Assembly: GCA_023376005.1 (NCBI GenBank)
Contig: CM042145.1
Span: 100,419,359-100,483,358 of the forward strand
Direction of reading: 5' to 3'
DNA: 64,000 bases
From: Doryteuthis pealeii
Taxonomy: Eukaryota; Mollusca; Cephalopoda; Myopsida; Loliginidae
Every line of letters begins with the position of its first letter. The first letter of the stretch is position 1. Position numbers and translations under genes: made by a program. Under the pieces are notes generated by a model. The model searched no databases, had not been told where the DNA came from, and saw nothing but the letters and a program-made list of their open reading frames with translations. Below, in pieces: positions 11,801 through 20,804 of the stretch.

Positions 11801-14800
11801 TTTTTGGTGGGGTGACATACGATGCTGGAATTTAGGTCTGTCAAGTTCAATTTAACCAAAACAATTTATTGGAGTTTCACAATTACAATTGTTGGAGGTG
11901 CGTGGTCTAATGGTTAGAGTCGTTGGAAATACTTGTCAACCAGAGTTCAAATCCTAGACGAAGCTACAGTTCGCACAGCGCTAATACCCTTGAGAAAGGT
12001 ATGAATCTAACTACTCTCCCTCCAGCTATGGGTAAATAGTAGGATAGACTGGGCTCTTTAACCTTGGTTAGTCAACCAGTCTAGGAGAAGGAAAACTGAA
12101 TTCAAACCTGTTAAACTCCACTTGGTGTGGTCACTACTAGAATAAGCTCAGTCCTAATTAGTGATCTATTTTACTAATTTTTTTTTTCAATACTAGTCGG
12201 ATGATACATTCTTTAAATGCATAAAGGAAGGTCATCAGTGATGCACTATTATCATAGCCAATTTCAGGTTTTCAACATTTATATTAGCTCCAATAGCAAC
12301 ACTGACCTGACTCTGGAATTGTAAGGTTGCATCCCTGAAAGCACCATGATACTAGTCTCGACATTGCAAACTCAAATGATAAAAGCTAGAAAAATTCTAC
12401 CGTTTAAATTGAAAGCCTCCATCAGTGCAAAGCAATGAAATAAGACCATTCACCCTCCTACTCCCATATAATACAATACATTCCTAAAAAAACAATTAAA
12501 ATGTTGAAGGGAAAATTTTTTATATCGCACAAGTGTGTTTAGAAAAGAATTTTTTTTTTTATTCACTAATACTTCTAAAAATAACTGTTTTACTAAAGTT
12601 TTAGAAGTATTTTTTCTCTCGGATCTTTAGGCTTGGGGTATATTGAATAAGAGGCACTTTTGGTGGGTATATCACACAAAATCCAAAATTTGAAGTAATG
12701 TGGACTAAAGTTGCAGCTCACTCTCACACATTAGGGTTGTTTGTTAGTTTTGCTTTGTTTAAGGCATATCAACCACGGTGGTCATTTAATGCTGGCAAAG
12801 TTTTGAAAGATTTGTAGCGCTAGTTTGGAAGAAATCTTTTAAAGTCAATTTTTTTTGTAAATAAATTTTCTATTTAACTCATAGATGGGACCCTAACAGG
12901 TACTACCACTCCGGTATATCAACCGCAGTAGGTCATTTAATGCCAACAAAATTTTGAAATAAATTCATTCTTAATGGATACTCAATTTTCTTTTTATAAA
13001 CACATTTTTCAATTTAACCCTTAGATAGGACCCTAACAGGTACTACCACTCCGTGTTAGAGTGGACCTGGAGCAATGGTGTTGAAAGGGTGCTCCACATT
13101 CCCCAAACCTCCAGAACTGGGACCTCACCATCATTTAGAGTTTAATGTCATACCCGGACCAGAACATGAAAACCGTCAGCCACTGCCTTTTAGCACCCAT
13201 ATAAAAAGGGTTGGGGCTTGCTATAAAGGCTATAGGCTTGGGACAATCATATAGGTACTAGGGCTTGACATGACCAGCCGATTGATTGCAGGGGGCCTCA
13301 CCGACCACTCGTCTAGCCTAAGTAAGGGTTAAAGTGGGGTGTTGCATGTCATGGACTGCTCATCCACCAGTATTCCGTCCTTAAGCATCACCTACAGCCA
13401 ACATTGGCCCCATTTGTGGAGGTCGTACCTCTCTGCAGAGGTGCAGTCTAAAGCCACAGCTGACAGGGCTGCACACATTATGTATATTTGGGTGACTTGA
13501 GTTGATCTCTGCACCAAAAAGGGTTAATGAATTAACAGTTATCAAGTTTATGAAGTGAGAATTATCTAACCATTCAGTAGAGAACAAGATTGTTCTTTTA
13601 TGTGCTTCAAGGTTGTATTTCTGTTTATATCTTCAAGAATGACTGATGTGAGAAATAAATTAAAAAAACATTTAAAAATTTTTAAAAAATTTTAAAATTA
13701 AAAAAAGGACTTACCAGAACAAGTTCTCTCCAATTGTAATGACTTGTTTGCTAAAAGAAAAACAATTTTAAAATTTACAACCTGGAAATCATTAGCAATA
13801 AATATCTTAAAAATAAAGAAAATTATGCAAACTAGCAAATATATGCACCCTCTGTGTGCAAGTATTTAAGTTTTAATGTAATAACGTTATATTAAATTAG
13901 AAAGGCTAATGAAACTAAATAAGAATGCAGATAAAAAGATTTTAGACAGGGGGGGGGGTATAATCGAAAAATAGAACAACTGAAAGTTAGTCTTTCATTG
14001 CTAAATTTTCCTAATTTAACTATTCAGTTAAAATAGGAAGTAAAGAATAAAATTACAAGTATGTCTTCTTGTCAATGAATTTCTTTTAAGATGTATCCAC
14101 AAGACTTTTGCTCATATTCATTAAGTTAAAACCAAATAATTAGAAATCAATAATCCTAAACACATATTTATTAAAATCAAATGTTTAATATCAATATGCA
14201 AATTAGCCTTCCCGTTCACACTGTAAACCGCTATTTTGTTGTATATATAAATACAATTGCATGTTATTCGTATGTAGATATGACCAATAATAATAATAAT
14301 GCAAAACAATTTTATTGATAAACAAAAGGGTAGGCCAAATAAAGATAAAATCACGGTGAATGTGACGTAAATAACTAAGGAAATTGTGACTTGATTAGTA
14401 ATATAGTTTCGGTTACAGACAGAAAAACACTCAATCTCCATTATAATAAGATTAAAAATGTATTCTATTTTCTCCTAATTACATATCTAGAGTGAATGAT
14501 TTAAATACAATAATGAAATTAATACAAGTTTGTGCAAATTAATTAAAACAACCACTTTAGTTTCCTTTCTTTCACCTTATGGTTAGTTTTAGACCCACTA
14601 GAGTGACAGGGTGTAATCGATAACCAAAAAATACTAAGGCAGACTGGGCTCTCTACCCTTATAGGTAGGCAACCCAGTGTAAGAGAATGGAAACTGAATT
14701 CAAACTCTATCTCAGTAGGGCATATTAGGTTCTTCAACCTTGGTATGGCAACTAGTCTAGGAGAAGGAAAACTCTGAAATCAAACCAATGGCGCTCTCTT

Positions 14801-16231
14801 CTCATTAGTCAAAACTATTTTGAGAGCTCCCATTTAAATAAATACACCCCCCAACAAAAAAAACCCTCAGAGTTGTCCATTTTTCAGACAATAACCCTTA
14901 TGCCAATTGCATCATCTTATGAGAAAATATCAAATTGATTCTTACCTGTCTTTGATATTGATGAAACGTATGTGAGATAAAACCCATTCTGTGAGAGGAT
15001 AACAAATTTGGACAAATTCCTGCAATGAAAATAAATTTTAGATAAGAAAATCATTAACTTTTATACATAGGTTTGAAAAGTTACTTAATCAAACAACTAT
15101 ATTTAACCATGCATTAGTCCCCTGAGGTCTTTTTGGCACCTGCATTCTTAAATGCTCATAATTCCTAGTTGGTAATTTGATAATTTATCTCCTTACCAAT
15201 ACTCTCATGATTTAAGTGAGGGCATTTAGCACATAATATGACATAATCCTGGCTCAGCTGCAGTGAAATACAGACGTCATTCTTTCCTTCTTTTGGTGTG
15301 CATTACATAAAATATACAACATAGGTTTATGTGATAAATTTAAAGACAAAGCTAAAAAAACATGACGGCAAATTTATTCAGTTATATATATTATCATTTG
15401 GTTTGGTGGTTGGTTTTGAAGGCTATCATAATGCAAGTGTAAAGAAAAATGAGGTAACTATAATGTTGTTTGTTTACCTTTGATTTATTCTTAATATTTT
15501 GAGATAAAGATCTCTTCATCAGAAGATGTCTGAAAGTCTGGAGGTGTTGCTAGGAATTGTCCATTATGTTTTGTGCCTTATATTTTCCAAATTGTGTGTG
15601 TGTTTATGTGTGTCCAACAAAGTCTTAGTATCATTCCAGGTTCGGCCTACCCTTTTGTTTTATTATTAAGCAGGTCTTAGTAGTTTGTTTGTTTATCTGT
15701 GTGTGTGTGTGTGTGTGTTCTCCAGGCACAGCCGATTTTTTTTTTATTACCTTCAAAATTATCATTTCAATTAATGATTATAGTTTTAGTTCAAGTATTG
15801 ATTTATATCATAACAGAGATTGAATTTATGTTATTTTTTTCATATTGATTATCATACATGAAAGAAAAAAATCATATCATGGAGTATCCTGTGGATATTT
15901 TCAAATAAATGTGATCTGAATCTATATTTTTTTTGTTTAGTTTTTCTCACTTGGTAGAGCATCTGCCTAGGAATCACAAGGTTCCAAGCTTGAGAGAGTT
16001 TTTATTCAGTTATATATGGGGATATATTTTTTGCGTTGTAAAATACATCCCTATATATAACTGAATAAAAATTTGCCATCATGTTTTTTTTCAGGGGGCT
16101 TTGTCTTGAGGATAAGCAGCTAATACATTGCTTTGAAACCAATGGTAACAGATGTTACTTTTAATTGTATAGTACACCATAAATAAATATAGCTTTTACA
16201 CCTGTAATCAAGCACTTTATTTTCATTTCTT

Positions 16232-16272
<41 letters not shown>

Positions 16273-19200
16273 AATAAATAAAGATACCATGTCTGTCTGT
16301 TTGCATCAGGGTTAAGTATAAAATTGGGTAAAAATTTACCTTTGAATGCTATTTATAGTTTAAATTTGTGCATTTTATTATGCATGCATTCCATGAGATC
16401 TCCATGGTTACAGTTATTTTATAAAATTAGTTCATTCATCTAGGCTTTTTTTCTCTCTCTCTCTCAAAAAGATAATAATAATAATACAAACCTTTTTGAA
16501 GTTTATGAATTTTTAATATTTTCCACAGCCATTTTTTTATTATGCTCCTAGTGTCTTTGAAATGTATATTAGGGTGCCGTCTGAAATAAAAAAATTAAAA
16601 TGAATTTATACAAAATCCGACTAAATTAATCAAATGCAAATCTTTTCATCATCAATGAAACCAAGAAAGGAAAAAAAAGAAAAAAAAAAAAAAAAAAAAG
16701 AAAAGATATATATCCAGTGGGAGCTTAGAATAAGTTGATTGCATCCTCTGTAGAGAGGTAAGACCCCCCCCTCACATAAGGGGTGCCCTATGTATGACAC
16801 TAAACTGCTGGTGATCTGGCGAGTGTGGAGTACCACTTCACTGCTATTTATTCCCAGGTCTGCTCGGGGCCAGTGGTAATACTTGTTAGGGTCCCATTTA
16901 TGGGTCAAATAGATCTGTTTAAAAATTATTTGTATTATTTGATAAGACAATGAAAAAAAAATGGATATATACACACAGATACACAAATTTTTTTGTAAGA
17001 TCTATTTTAGGAGAAATGTAAATTTCTATTCTCACACTTCAAGTGTCTGATTGAATATTTTTTAATAACAATATTTAATTGTTTACCTGAGAACATTGGC
17101 CTCATATTCACCATCCAACAAACAATCCATAAATTTGATTATGGCCTCCTGGTTGGACTCATTCGTTTTCAACAGCTCGCACAACATGTCCCACATATTC
17201 TTGGACAGAAAATGGAGACATTGCTGTAAATAGAAAACAATTTAATTTACTTCATTTCTCTATTAATCTTTGAATTCAAACAGAAAAAAAAAATTATTTT
17301 GATTTTTGGGACTGTTTCCTCATCTTTATTGTGGAATGTAAAAACATGTTTCAGCCACTATGCTTATTGGCATTTTCTGCACAACTATGATTTAAAAAAA
17401 AAATGATTGTGATGCTTCTTGTGACACATCTTGGATTGATAGGTGTATCAATCTTTGAATTCAAACAGAAAAAAAAAAAAAAAAAAAAAAAAAAATGATT
17501 ATTTTGATTTTTTGGACTAACGTCCTCATCTTTGTTTTTTTTTATCTTCGCTTTTGTTTATTTTTTTAGTTGGCCATCAAACACAAAAATTTATTTCAAC
17601 AACAAAATCTATTTGTCTGAATTTTTAAGATGAGGCTTGGTTATTTGTATTTTTCGGACTGTTGTCCTCATAATGATAATACAAATCATCAAACCTGACC
17701 TCAAAAATTCAGACAAATAATATTTAACCGGTATGGATCCGATATAATCCAACAATGGAAAGGATTAGAAAAGCTTAATCAAAAATTGGCACAAATGATG
17801 AACCACCTCACATTCATGTAGATGCTGGGATCTCAAGTTAATTCCACCAGGCTTAACATTAAAATTACCAGTCAATTCCAGGAGAGTGCAAAGGATCGCT
17901 AAAAGAGTATTGTAGGAGCTGGTCTGAGATTGAATACAGAATAATCGCTGGAAGAAACATCAATTATGGTCTGAAATCTCAAGCAAGCAGGTCTCATTGC
18001 TGGAGAGAATAATGCTAGTGTATATAACAAAGATGAGGGCAACAATCCGAAAAATCTAAATAATATAAATCTCTTATCTGTTACCAAATATAAATATTTC
18101 TAGATTTTCCGGACAGTTGTCCTCATTGAAAAATCTAAATAATACAAATTATTAAACCTCATCTAAAAAATTCATACAAATAATATCTTAACATTAAAAT
18201 TACCAGTCAATTCCAGGAAAGCACAAATGATCACAAAAGAGTAGGGCATGAGCAGGTCTGAGATCAAATACAGAATAATCGCTGGAAGAAACATCAATTA
18301 TGGTCTGGAATCTCAAGCAAGCTCGTCTCATTGCTGGAGAGAATAACAATGACAGATGACAAAACTCGAATCCAAGAATATCTGGATAAATCCTACAACC
18401 ATGAATTTCAGGACATCAAGTTTTGCTAAATTAAACATTTGGATAAGATAAAAGCCCACGTTCTGGTTTATATAACAATAAAGATGAGGAAAAAGATAAA
18501 GGAAAACTCATAATTCAAACCAGCTATACTCGGCTTAAAAATTGGCCTTGTGTCACATCCTACTCATGGCGGAGTGGTTGGGTAAATATATATAATACAA
18601 AGATTACAATAAAAACAGCTACATGAAATATGTTTTAATATATAAAATTTGATGTTTAGCAATAAGCTAATCTATCTATACATATATAAAGGGCTGATGT
18701 GTGTATGTATGTATGTCTGGAGGAAATTATGAAAATAAAACAGTTAAAGACAAAGTAAATACATATACACATTCACTGTTATGGAGTCTAGTTTTTTTTT
18801 TAAAAATATATGAAGATTTGATTTATATTTGCAAAGATATTTGAAAATTAAAATAGCATTAAAATTCTACTTAAAAATTAAAATACCATTAAAATTCTAC
18901 TTAAAAATTAAAATAGCATTAAAATTCTACTTAAAAATTAAAATAGCATTAAAATTCTACTTAAAAATTAAAATAGCATTAAAATTCTACTTAAAATTAA
19001 AATAGCATTAAAATTCTACTTAAAATGAAAATACCATTAAAATTCTACTTAAAAATGTCTGTGAATCTCAAAGCTAAACAAATCAATATGAAAGTGCGAA
19101 ACAATAATTTTCTTCAGGCCGGATTAACATAAGGTCTTTTTATGGGACATCCAGTGAGGATTAAACTCACTATTTAGTAGTAACGGATCTGCAAGACTAG

Positions 19201-19434
19201 CTTGCTAACCTTTATACCACTGTTTGTTTTTTCTCCTCTACCCAGGTGACACAAGGTAGTCGATTCTAGTCTTTTAATATATCTAAAAGCAAAGAAACCC
19301 AAACTTACAGTAGTTCAGAACTGAGGGCAAATTTAAAATCTGGCAATATAAGAGAAACTTACTTCTTCAAGATCTGGAGATAATAATTGATTTTCATTTG
19401 GCTGTATCACTCCAGTATTTGTTTCGGAAGACAT
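3072..19434 (-). CDS. EXD3: EXD3/mut-7/Nibbler-like 3'-5' exonuclease, C terminus off left edge
   Basis: Ten exons (19363-19434, 17087-17223, 16492-16580, 14946-15019, 13715-13750, 10756-10910, 9202-9379, 7313-7380, 6010-6146, 3072-3175) join into 350 codons with consistent phases. Residues 1-247 are a helical mut-7-type region; landmarks such as MDCLLDGEYEANVLRRHPN, ICPN and NWREL align with human EXD3 as I recall it. The DEDD exonuclease domain starts near residue 248: Exo I is VGVDTEW (metal ligands D255, E257), then IALIQLAT, then Exo II LGYGLSQDF (D322). Exo III is absent, so the gene continues left of base 1. Relatives are Drosophila Nibbler, which trims 3' ends of miRNAs and piRNAs, and C. 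elegans MUT-7, needed for transposon silencing; a small-RNA role here is inferred. The start ATG (19432-19434) has A at -3 and an in-frame TGA 12 bases upstream in the same exon, so the N terminus is about 200 residues shorter than the human protein. Confidence 0.88.
3371..3420. repeat. TA microsatellite flanked by CATA units
   Basis: Long alternating TA run bordered by CATACATA on both sides. Confidence 0.9.
3722..4039 (+). mobile_element. Helitron-like family H2, copy 1
   Basis: Starts TCTATACATATA after an A. Ends with a hairpin (ATCCAG...CTGGGTAG) followed about 10 bases later by CTAG and a T. It shares the AAAGGGCAGTT head and the AAAATTCTACTT body with the other H2 copies. Confidence 0.62.
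4152..4535 (-). pseudogene. LINE ORF2 fragment (endonuclease-RT linker)
   Basis: The minus-strand frame contains KHQDWFDEQAAEIHRLLEDK and later AKARSKVQHMTRSMQNEWW and NEDGSLTKK. This style is typical of the linker between endonuclease and reverse transcriptase in non-LTR retrotransposons. It is cut off just before the RT domain, next to Helitron-like copy H2-1. Confidence 0.7.
4752..5416 (+). repeat. Family D repeat, copy duplicated at 30416-31138
   Basis: Begins with the TTGGTTGGATTTTA head and the GGCAT...ATGCC hairpin, then the GGACCTGGAAGTAATGG body. It closely matches 30416-31138 throughout; this copy lacks the ATGGGACCCTAACAGG segment. Its end runs into sequence shared with Helitron-like family H1. 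Confidence 0.75.
5417..5690. repeat. Helitron H1-related internal sequence
   Basis: TTTGCATACTG and AATAAATAATTA stretches match the inside of the H1 copy at 47640-47740. No H1 termini are present, so this is a fragment. The block TACTACTAGCATTTAATT also occurs at 5264 and 30980. Confidence 0.55.
5698..5957 (+). repeat. tRNA-derived SINE family A
   Basis: The head GGCCGGTTTAGCTCAGTCGG holds a Pol III A box and is followed by a degenerate B box and CGCCAACTCAGCACATGAGT. The tail has AGCGCTAGAGAAAAGGGGAT. The middle is rearranged relative to other copies. Confidence 0.8.
6010..6146 (-). CDS. EXD3: EXD3-like exon 9
   Basis: 137 bases, acceptor TTCACAG, donor GTAAGT. It encodes IALIQLATLDNVYIIDVV, a core beta strand pair typical of DEDD exonucleases, then DDWNHFFREVFCNDSVIKL, and leaves one base for the Gly of the Exo II motif. 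Confidence 0.88.
6185..6600 (+). repeat. Family D repeat
   Basis: Contains the GGCATAACAACCGCAGTGGG hairpin core, GATGGGACCCTAA and the CCCCAAACCTCCAGAACTGG body. It ends near CAACAGGGCTGATGG. Confidence 0.7.
6770..7177 (+). mobile_element. Helitron-like family H1, copy 1
   Basis: Starts TCTTATTATAATGGAGATT and ends GGGCACATATTCTTACTAG followed by T. It carries the GC-rich passenger segment (CACCCACAAGCC, ACGCCTCAGACACTGGG) also found in the copy at 31778-32858 and at 57660-57860. Confidence 0.65.
7313..7380 (-). CDS. EXD3: EXD3-like exon 8 with Exo I motif; GC donor
   Basis: 68 bases, acceptor TTATAG. It encodes PGTVVGVDTEWQTLF and ends AAVDKD plus two bases. The Exo I pair D-x-E is present. 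Only a GC donor (TG|GCAAGT) keeps frame with the next exon; the GT four bases further on would shift the frame. Confidence 0.8.
7861..8075 (-). repeat. tRNA-derived SINE family A
   Basis: Minus-strand copy; GGTAAAGTAG tail at left, GCGAGAGCCGGTATTGAACC (B box complement) at right. The A-box end is missing. Confidence 0.78.
8153..9135 (+). mobile_element. Helitron-like family H2, copy 2, split by a nested H1 copy
   Basis: The left part (8153-8243) starts TCTATACATAAATAAAGG. The body resumes at 8851 with a TA/CA run and TATCACCAGAGCCTGC, and ends TACCCAGGTAATGCTAGGTA...CTAG at 9132-9135. Removing 8244-8850 restores an element of about 376 bp like the other H2 copies. Confidence 0.65.
8244..8850 (-). 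mobile_element. Helitron-like family H1, copy 2
   Basis: On the minus strand it starts TCTTATTATAATGGAGATT after an A. It ends with the perfect hairpin GCACCC-GGA-GGGTGC (as read) plus ATATATTTGCTAG followed by T. 607 bp, no coding capacity. Confidence 0.72.
9202..9379 (-). CDS. EXD3: EXD3-like exon 7, linker to the exonuclease domain
   Basis: 178 bases, acceptor TTTTCAG, donor GTAAGT. It encodes an acidic linker (EGVIWSPADELDKGEPENF), then PYPRPAIRLLSNKQQFVNCV, the strand and helix that lead into the nuclease fold. It ends in phase 0. Confidence 0.87.
10328..10405 (-). repeat. tRNA-like unit 1 of a tandem triplet
   Basis: On the minus strand GGCACCT pairs with GGGTGCC (acceptor) and GTGAG-TTCGATT-CTCAC is a perfect T arm. 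The D-arm region reads GTATAATGGTAAAGC. The anticodon arm is poor, so this is tRNA-like rather than a sure tRNA gene. Confidence 0.6.
10452..10519 (-). repeat. tRNA-like unit 2 of a tandem triplet
   Basis: Same unit with the acceptor 3' strand and part of the T arm lost (the GGCACCCAG block is missing). Confidence 0.55.
10572..10648 (-). repeat. tRNA-like unit 3 of a tandem triplet
   Basis: Full-length unit with GGCACCT...GGCGCC ends and a perfect T arm. Each unit is separated by AGTTATTTACTAAGCTTAGC linker sequence, which recurs a fourth time at 10650. Confidence 0.6.
10756..10910 (-). CDS. EXD3: EXD3-like exon 6
   Basis: 155 bases, acceptor TTACAG, donor GTTTGT. It encodes a helical repeat with VVNMLLGLGMIQEAARFAND and ends ...ERLNY plus two bases. 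It is the counterpart of the AARCAMDL helix in human EXD3. Confidence 0.87.
11014..11255. repeat. Mariner-derived MITE
   Basis: Contains GTGTGTCAAAAAAGTA and its inverse TACTTTTTGACACACC several times, plus CAGAATACAAGGTG. Degenerate copy of the element at 51545-51801; a C9 tract interrupts it. Confidence 0.6.
11398..11857. mobile_element. Foldback element with long inverted arms, copy 1
   Basis: The left arm begins GGTTAAATCAAACTTAACGG and the right arm ends with its inverse; the arms of about 200 bp meet near 11627. An exact 8-bp duplication AAAACAAT flanks it (11390-11397 and 11858-11865). Each arm carries a similar open frame of about 40 codons (KRYNAPVILFKNF). Confidence 0.8.
11894..12175 (+). 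repeat. tRNA-derived SINE family B
   Basis: The head GTGGTCTAATGGTTAGAGTC resembles an A box, followed by GAGTTCAAATCC (B box). The body is CCTCCAGCTATGGGTAAATA and GTCTAGGAGAAGGAAAA; the end is CCTAATTAGTGATCTATTT. Confidence 0.82.
12735..13480 (+). repeat. Family D repeat, double copy
   Basis: The GGCAT hairpin head appears twice (12755 and 12911), each followed by ATGGGACCCTAACAGG-type sequence; a single long 3' body reaches CAGAGGTGCAG. It is one of two copies with the long 3' part (the other is 19615-20165). Confidence 0.7.
13715..13750 (-). CDS. EXD3: EXD3-like 36-base micro-exon
   Basis: Twelve codons, QTSHYNWRELVL, phase 0 on both sides, acceptor TTTTAG, donor GTAAGT. The NWREL core matches the position of NWTDH in human EXD3. 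At 36 bases it is easily missed by gene finders. Confidence 0.75.
13832..14451 (-). mobile_element. Helitron-like family H1, copy 3
   Basis: On the minus strand it starts TCTTATTATAATGGAGATTG and ends ATATATTTGCTAG then T. The 3' hairpin here is imperfect (GCACACAGAGGGTGC). Large parts match copy 2 base for base. Confidence 0.7.
14630..14790 (+). repeat. SINE family B fragments
   Basis: Two partial bodies: GCAGACTGGGCTCTCTACCC and GGCAACTAGTCTAGGAGAAG. Confidence 0.6.
14946..15019 (-). CDS. EXD3: EXD3-like exon 4
   Basis: 74 bases, acceptor TTGCAG, donor GTAAGA. Read in the phase set by its neighbours it gives GICPNLLSSHRMGF and then ISHTFHQYQRQ. A second frame is also fully open, but only this one joins exons 3 and 5 without a frameshift and keeps the ICPN landmark. 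Confidence 0.72.
15347..16108. mobile_element. Unclassified element with 40-45 bp inverted ends
   Basis: The left end GACAAAGCTAAAAAAACATG...TTATTCAGTTATATA is matched by its inverse at about 16050-16106 ending GGGCTTTGTC. A third copy of the TTATTCAGTTATATA motif at 16003 forms a local hairpin. No target duplication was seen. Confidence 0.5.
15945..15992 (+). repeat. SINE family A head fragment
   Basis: TTGGTAGAGCATCTGCCTAG followed by AATCACAAGGTTCC. Confidence 0.6.
16235..16267. repeat. TA microsatellite
   Basis: Alternating TA run. Confidence 0.9.
16492..16580 (-). CDS. EXD3: EXD3-like exon 3
   Basis: 89 bases, acceptor TTTCAG, donor GTTTGT. It encodes RHPNIHFKDTRSIIKKWLWK followed by ILKIHKLQK and leaves one base. 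The RRHPN junction matches the RRYPE segment of human EXD3 in both position and phase. Confidence 0.8.
17087..17223 (-). CDS. EXD3: EXD3-like exon 2 of the visible coding set
   Basis: 137 bases, acceptor TTTACAG, donor GTAAAC. It encodes a helical stretch beginning QCLHFLSKNMWDMLC and ending DGEYEANVL, leaving two bases (AG) that complete Arg with the next exon. Confidence 0.85.
17265..17540. repeat. Direct repeats linked to Penelope-like ends
   Basis: AATCTTTGAATTCAAACAG plus poly-A plus ATTATTTTGATTTTTGG occurs at about 17263 and again at 17450, each followed by CTCATCTTT. Confidence 0.5.
17600..18500 (+). pseudogene. Penelope-like retroelement, broken N-terminal ORF and terminal repeats
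   Basis: The terminal motif CGGACTGTTGTCCTCAT with AATACAAAT...CATCAAACC appears in both orientations at 17620-17710 and again at 18030-18185. Between them the plus frame reads KRLEKLNQKLAQMMNHLTF, like the N-terminal region of Penelope-like proteins. A second block (18190-18350) repeats 17857-18020 with small changes. Stops and shifts break the frame. Confidence 0.5.
18675..19269 (+). mobile_element. Helitron-like family H2, copy 3, with internal minisatellite
   Basis: Starts TCTATACATATATAAAGGGC and ends TACCCAGG...AAGGTAGTCGATTCTAG then T. Its length is raised by a 30-bp tandem repeat. Near the 3' end it carries a tRNA-like passenger (ATCTGCAAGACTAGCTTGC). Confidence 0.63.
18841..19048 (+). 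repeat. 30-bp minisatellite, about 7 units
   Basis: Units read TTAAAAATTAAAATAGCATT followed by AAAATTCTAC; five are exactly 30 bp and the last two 29 bp, with few substitutions. Confidence 0.92.
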
Positions 19435-19457
19435 TTTGGGTGATCACTGACTGGGTT
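19363..19457 (-). CDS. EXD3: EXD3-like exon with start codon (coding 19363-19434)
   Basis: Acceptor CAG lies just above 19457 and donor GTAAGT just below 19363. The exon has 23 bases of 5' UTR containing an in-frame TGA, then 24 codons beginning MSSETNTGVIQPNEN, ending in phase 0. An acceptor in the 5' UTR means at least one further, non-coding exon upstream. Confidence 0.8.
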
Positions 19458-19614
19458 CTGTAAAAGAAAGAAAGAAAAAACTCAAAGATAAGATATGGAG
19501 AGAAATAATAAAAGAAAAAAAAATTGAGGCACACATAAATAATTTAGAAATAATAAAAAAAGTCAAAATAAAGAAAAATATCTAATGTATTGGGGGTGGG
19601 GAACTTTATAAGTT

Positions 19615-20165
19615 TTGGCTGGTTGGTTGGATTTTACGGCATATCAACTCTTGGGGTATGCCAAAAACGTTTATTTTATTGATTCTTGTTGGGTATTAAA
19701 TTTTTTCTAAAACTCCTTCAACCCGTAGATGGCACCCTAACAGGTACTACCACTCTGGGTCAGAGTGGACTTGGAGTAATGGCGATGAAGGGGTACTCCC
19801 CACTCCCCAGAGCCCCAAAATTGAAACTTCACCATTAGATGCAGTTTAACGTCATACCCAGGACACTAAGACTCTCAGACAATGCCTTCGAGCATATACA
19901 CGATAAAAGGGGTTGGGGTATAAGGACAACAGGGTTGGGACTATCATATAGGTGCTAGGGACTGACATGACCAGCCCATTGATCAGCCATCTAGTCCAAG
20001 TAAAGGCCAAAGTGGAGTATTGCATGTTATGGACTGCTCAGCCACGAGGATTCCATCCTTAAGCATCACAGGTTGCCACCCACGACCAGCAAGTGGCTCC
20101 ATTGGGGATTGGGTCTTACCCCTCTGCAGAGGTGCAGTTGGTATATTCTACAGGCACAGCCTTGT
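19615..20165 (+). repeat. Family D repeat, longest single copy
   Basis: TTGGTTGGATTTTACGGCAT head, GATGGCACCCTAACAGGTAC, long 3' body with TGACATGACCAGCCCATTGA and CTGCAGAGGTGCAGTTGG. Confidence 0.75.
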
Positions 20166-20547
20166 CGGAACTTTATATAAAAATAAACAAATAATGCAAA
20201 CTGGATTGTCAGGGCACACCCTATTGAAGAACAGAAGATTGTTGTTGTCGTTTGAAACTAAACTTACTTTATATGAACTAATTTTAATTTTATTTTTACT
20301 TAGAAGTAATATAAAATGGCGATTTGCTTGTGTATATAAGCAGACATATTTAAAAAAAAAAAGTATATTAAAGAAATATGAACATAATGCTCTCTCCCCA
20401 TCCGCAACGGAAATTTTATTTTTAAGAAAAGGTTTGTCGACAATTAAAAAATTGTTGATAAATTCTGGTAAAAAGAGAGAACAAAGGATTTCCAATTCTT
20501 TCATGCATAGTAATTACAAAACACTACACAGCATCTAAAAATAAATA

Positions 20548-20804
20548 ATATATATATATAAAGGGCAGTTAATATACACATTCACTATCACCAGAGTTTG
20601 CTTTTTGTGCAAAAATAATGAAGATCTTATTCATATCTGGGAAGGTATTTAAAAATTAGGATGTGAAAAGTAAGAAATGGGAAAGTCATTGGTTGCGTTC
20701 GTGATTAAAACATAAATCAATTATGGAATACCAAAACAATCAATGGATCTGCAATACTAACTTGTTATTATCCCCCCTCTACCCAGGCAACGCCGAGTAT
20801 CTAG
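20548..20804 (+). mobile_element. Helitron-like family H2, copy 4
   Basis: 5' end blurred by a TA run before AAAGGGCAGTTAATA. It ends CTACCCAGGCAACGCCGAGT...CTAG at 20801-20804, then T. Confidence 0.55.

Noticed and set aside
14946..15019. Alternative frame EFVQICYPLTEWVLSHIRF in this exonuclease exon
   Set aside because: It reads well on its own but cannot be joined to exons on either side without a frameshift, and loses the ICPN and NWREL register.
18841..19048. Regular 30-bp repeats that could suggest a CRISPR array
   Set aside because: The units are contiguous with no spacers, lie in an animal genome inside a mobile element and have no cas genes nearby.
20020..20538. 172-codon open frame on the plus strand, the longest in the window
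   Set aside because: It begins inside a family D repeat, crosses into AT-rich spacer, overlaps an opposite-strand frame of 118 codons and shows no domain or codon bias.
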